DNA of 14,508 nt from contig NZ_JZWV01000483.1 in assembly GCF_000966975.1 (NCBI RefSeq), forward strand, positions 1-14,508. The letters are read 5' to 3'. This document shows, in pieces, positions 13,258 through 14,508 of the stretch; within the stretch, counting starts at the first letter, position 1, and each line of letters begins with the position of its first letter. The notes below the pieces were generated by a model. The model did no database searches and was not told where the DNA came from. It saw only the letters and a list, made by a program, of their open reading frames with translations. This DNA comes from Streptomyces katrae (GTDB lineage: Bacteria; Actinomycetota; Actinomycetes; Streptomycetales; Streptomycetaceae). The position numbers and the translations under genes are program-made.

Positions 13258-13965
13258 ATGCGCACCCGTACCACCACCGCCGGCCTCGCCGCCACCCTCG
13301 CGGCCCTGCTCGCCCTGTCCGGGTGCACCTCCTCGGACGGCGGCCCGCACGCGGCCACGGGCACCCCGGCGGCCGCGCCCGCGCCCGTGCAGGGCGGCGG
13401 ATCCGGGTACGAGGGCCCCCGCCCGCAGGACCAGAACCTGCTGGCCTGGACCGGCGACCCCAACGACGCGGGGCACGTCACCGCCCAGTCGGCGGCGGGG
13501 GTCGGCGGCCGGATCACCCTGGTGCGGATCGGCCTGCGCGAGCAGATCACCTGGTCGAACATCTGGCTGGGCCTGGCCGGCGTCGACGCGAACGCCCAGC
13601 TCTCCAACTGCTACCTCGGCGTGTACGACGCCACCGGCAAGCTGGTCGCGTCCACCGCCGACATCTCGCCCCAGCTGATGACCGACGCGGTGGCCAAGCC
13701 GCTGCCCCTGACCAAGCCGTTCACCGCGGGCACCGGCACCTACTTCATCGCGCTCCTGCTGAACGGCAACTGGGCCACCAACGCCCTCACACTGAAGGCC
13801 ACCGGCGCCGGCATCTCCGTGAACGCGGGTCTGACGCCCCCGGCCCTGCGCTACAGCACGGTCCTGACCGGACAGACCTCCCTGCCGGCCACCCTCAACC
13901 TCGCCGAGCAGTCCACCAGCACCATCAACACCGGCTGGGGCAGTCAGTGGTACGGGGTCTCCTGA
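13258..13965 (+). CDS. Lipoprotein with a phage-structural-protein-like beta domain
   Basis: A 235-residue protein with a lipoprotein signal: MRTRTTTAGLAATLAALLALSGC, lipobox LSGC with Cys23 as the lipidated residue. An Ala/Pro/Gly-rich linker (24-55) follows, then a beta-rich domain of about 180 residues. The core pattern (ITLVRIGLREQITWSNIWLGLAG, NCYLGVYDATGKLVASTAD, GTYFIALLLNG) reads like domains I know from actinophage tail or appendage proteins, so a carbohydrate-binding or cell-surface role is possible. I do not recognise a named family. ATG 13258 has GGGGGG three to four bases upstream. The protein should be anchored on the outer face of the membrane. Its stop lies inside a hairpin shared with the convergent gene. 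Confidence 0.85.
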   Translation: MRTRTTTAGLAATLAALLALSGCTSSDGGPHAATGTPAAAPAPVQGGGSGYEGPRPQDQNLLAWTGDPNDAGHVTAQSAAGVGGRITLVRIGLREQITWSNIWLGLAGVDANAQLSNCYLGVYDATGKLVASTADISPQLMTDAVAKPLPLTKPFTAGTGTYFIALLLNGNWATNALTLKATGAGISVNAGLTPPALRYSTVLTGQTSLPATLNLAEQSTSTINTGWGSQWYGVS

Positions 13966-13992
13966 CCGGTCCCGCAGCCGGGACCGGTCAGG
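13961..13992. terminator. Bidirectional terminator hairpin containing both stop codons
   Basis: CCTGACCGGTCCC (13961-13973) and its exact reverse complement (13980-13992) flank a 6-nt loop. The TGA of the lipoprotein gene (13963-13965) lies in one arm and the TGA of the convergent DUF4232-type gene (13990-13988) in the other, in symmetric positions. Confidence 0.75.
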
Positions 13993-14508
13993 CGGGCTTG
14001 GTGAGGGAGAAGGGGGTGACGGTCACCTTGTTGTCGCACTCCGCGAACTGCCCGTCGTCCATGCCGATCTGGTGCGCGCCCGCGCCCGGGACACGGATGA
14101 CGAGGGTGGGGAAGACCACCGGCGTGGAGCCGGACACGCAGTAGCCGTCCGCCTCGCCCTGGACGTTGACGAAGGTCAGCTTCGTCCAGGCGCGGGCCCC
14201 CGGGGTGAGCGTCACCGGGGCGGCCGTGCCGCTGTTGGTGGTGGCCAGCGGGAGGTTCTTGTCGGGCGACCCGTTGCCCGCGCCCGCGACCTGCGGGAAG
14301 CCGTTCAGGGTGCAGGCCGTGTGGCTGGTCACCGAGATGAGCACGGCCCCCGTCCCGGTGCCGGGAGGGCGGACGTCCGCCAGGTGGGCCGGGGAGACCT
14401 CGATGTCCTGCATGGTGCAGGCCTTCGCCTTGCCGCCGGAACCCGGCGCCGAGGCCGTCGGCTTCGCGCCGCCGCCCGTGCCGCCGGTGGAGGAGGAGCC
14501 CCCGGAGC
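13988..14508 (-). CDS. DUF4232-type secreted/lipoprotein-like protein, N-terminus cut by window end
   Basis: The minus-strand frame is open from the window end (first full codon 14506-14504) to TGA at 13990-13988, about 173 residues. An internal ATG at 14413 is unlikely to be the start because a Gly/Ser/Thr-rich linker and KAKACT continue in frame upstream. The folded part runs from the Cys in KAKACTMQDIEV to the end and has the DUF4232 pattern: a first Cys, a central SHTACTLNGFPQVAG, a later YCV, and a final AECDNKVTVTPF. The four cysteines suggest two disulfides and an exported location. Many actinomycete DUF4232 proteins are lipoproteins with such a linker; the signal peptide would lie beyond the window. 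Its function is unknown. It converges on the lipoprotein gene. Confidence 0.85.
   Translation of the reverse strand, partial: SGGSSSTGGTGGGAKPTASAPGSGGKAKACTMQDIEVSPAHLADVRPPGTGTGAVLISVTSHTACTLNGFPQVAGAGNGSPDKNLPLATTNSGTAAPVTLTPGARAWTKLTFVNVQGEADGYCVSGSTPVVFPTLVIRVPGAGAHQIGMDDGQFAECDNKVTVTPFSLTKPA

Noticed and set aside
1..14508. Mobile element, prophage or CRISPR content
   Set aside because: No transposase, integrase, terminal repeats, direct-repeat array or att-like duplication was visible. The phage-like domain in the lipoprotein is isolated.

Overview
The window is about 14.5 kb of very GC-rich DNA. Codon third positions are strongly G/C, Shine-Dalgarno (SD) sites are of the GGAGG type, GTG starts occur, and genes are tightly packed with ATGA overlaps. 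Gene content and style point to a Streptomyces or close relative chromosome. I saw no tRNA, rRNA, CRISPR array, transposase or phage integration module.

Left part (1-2900): the 3' end of an amidase-signature gene on the plus strand meets, tail to tail, a cytochrome P450 gene on the minus strand. The P450 has all its signature motifs but is split by one frameshift near 1437-1442; a single missing base explains it. A LysR-type regulator follows (1979-2896, minus).

Centre (2993-11578, all minus): this is the most distinctive part. In transcription order it encodes an HPP-family membrane protein, an HD-domain protein of the cyanamide-hydratase type, an exported vanadium-haloperoxidase/PAP2-like enzyme and a small cupin. 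After a strong hairpin come a coenzyme B12-dependent glutamate mutase pair (small S and large E subunits), an FAD/NAD(P)-binding oxidoreductase and a medium-chain acyl-CoA synthetase-like AMP ligase. The last four genes are a tight unit: S/E and FAD/ligase overlap by 4 bp, and E/FAD are 2 bp apart. A perfect 14-bp hairpin closes the unit after the ligase. The E subunit keeps the three-arginine claw and the Glu/Tyr active-site residues known from clostridial glutamate mutase, so glutamate to 3-methylaspartate (or a close analogue) is the likely chemistry. The S subunit has an altered cobalamin motif (DSHTWN instead of DxHxxG). An identical 10-bp motif with the palindrome ATTCGAAT lies 16-19 bp upstream of both the HD gene and the S gene, suggesting shared control. 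My reading is a small specialised-metabolite or amino-acid modification cluster; its product is unknown.

Right part (11579-14508): a roughly 500-bp gene-free stretch holds a predicted promoter, a structured leader for the HPP gene and several strong inverted repeats. Beyond it are an exported SMP-30/gluconolactonase-like beta-propeller (minus), a divergent lipoprotein whose C-terminal part resembles actinophage structural proteins (plus), and a DUF4232-type protein (minus, cut by the window end). The last two genes converge on a hairpin that contains both stop codons.
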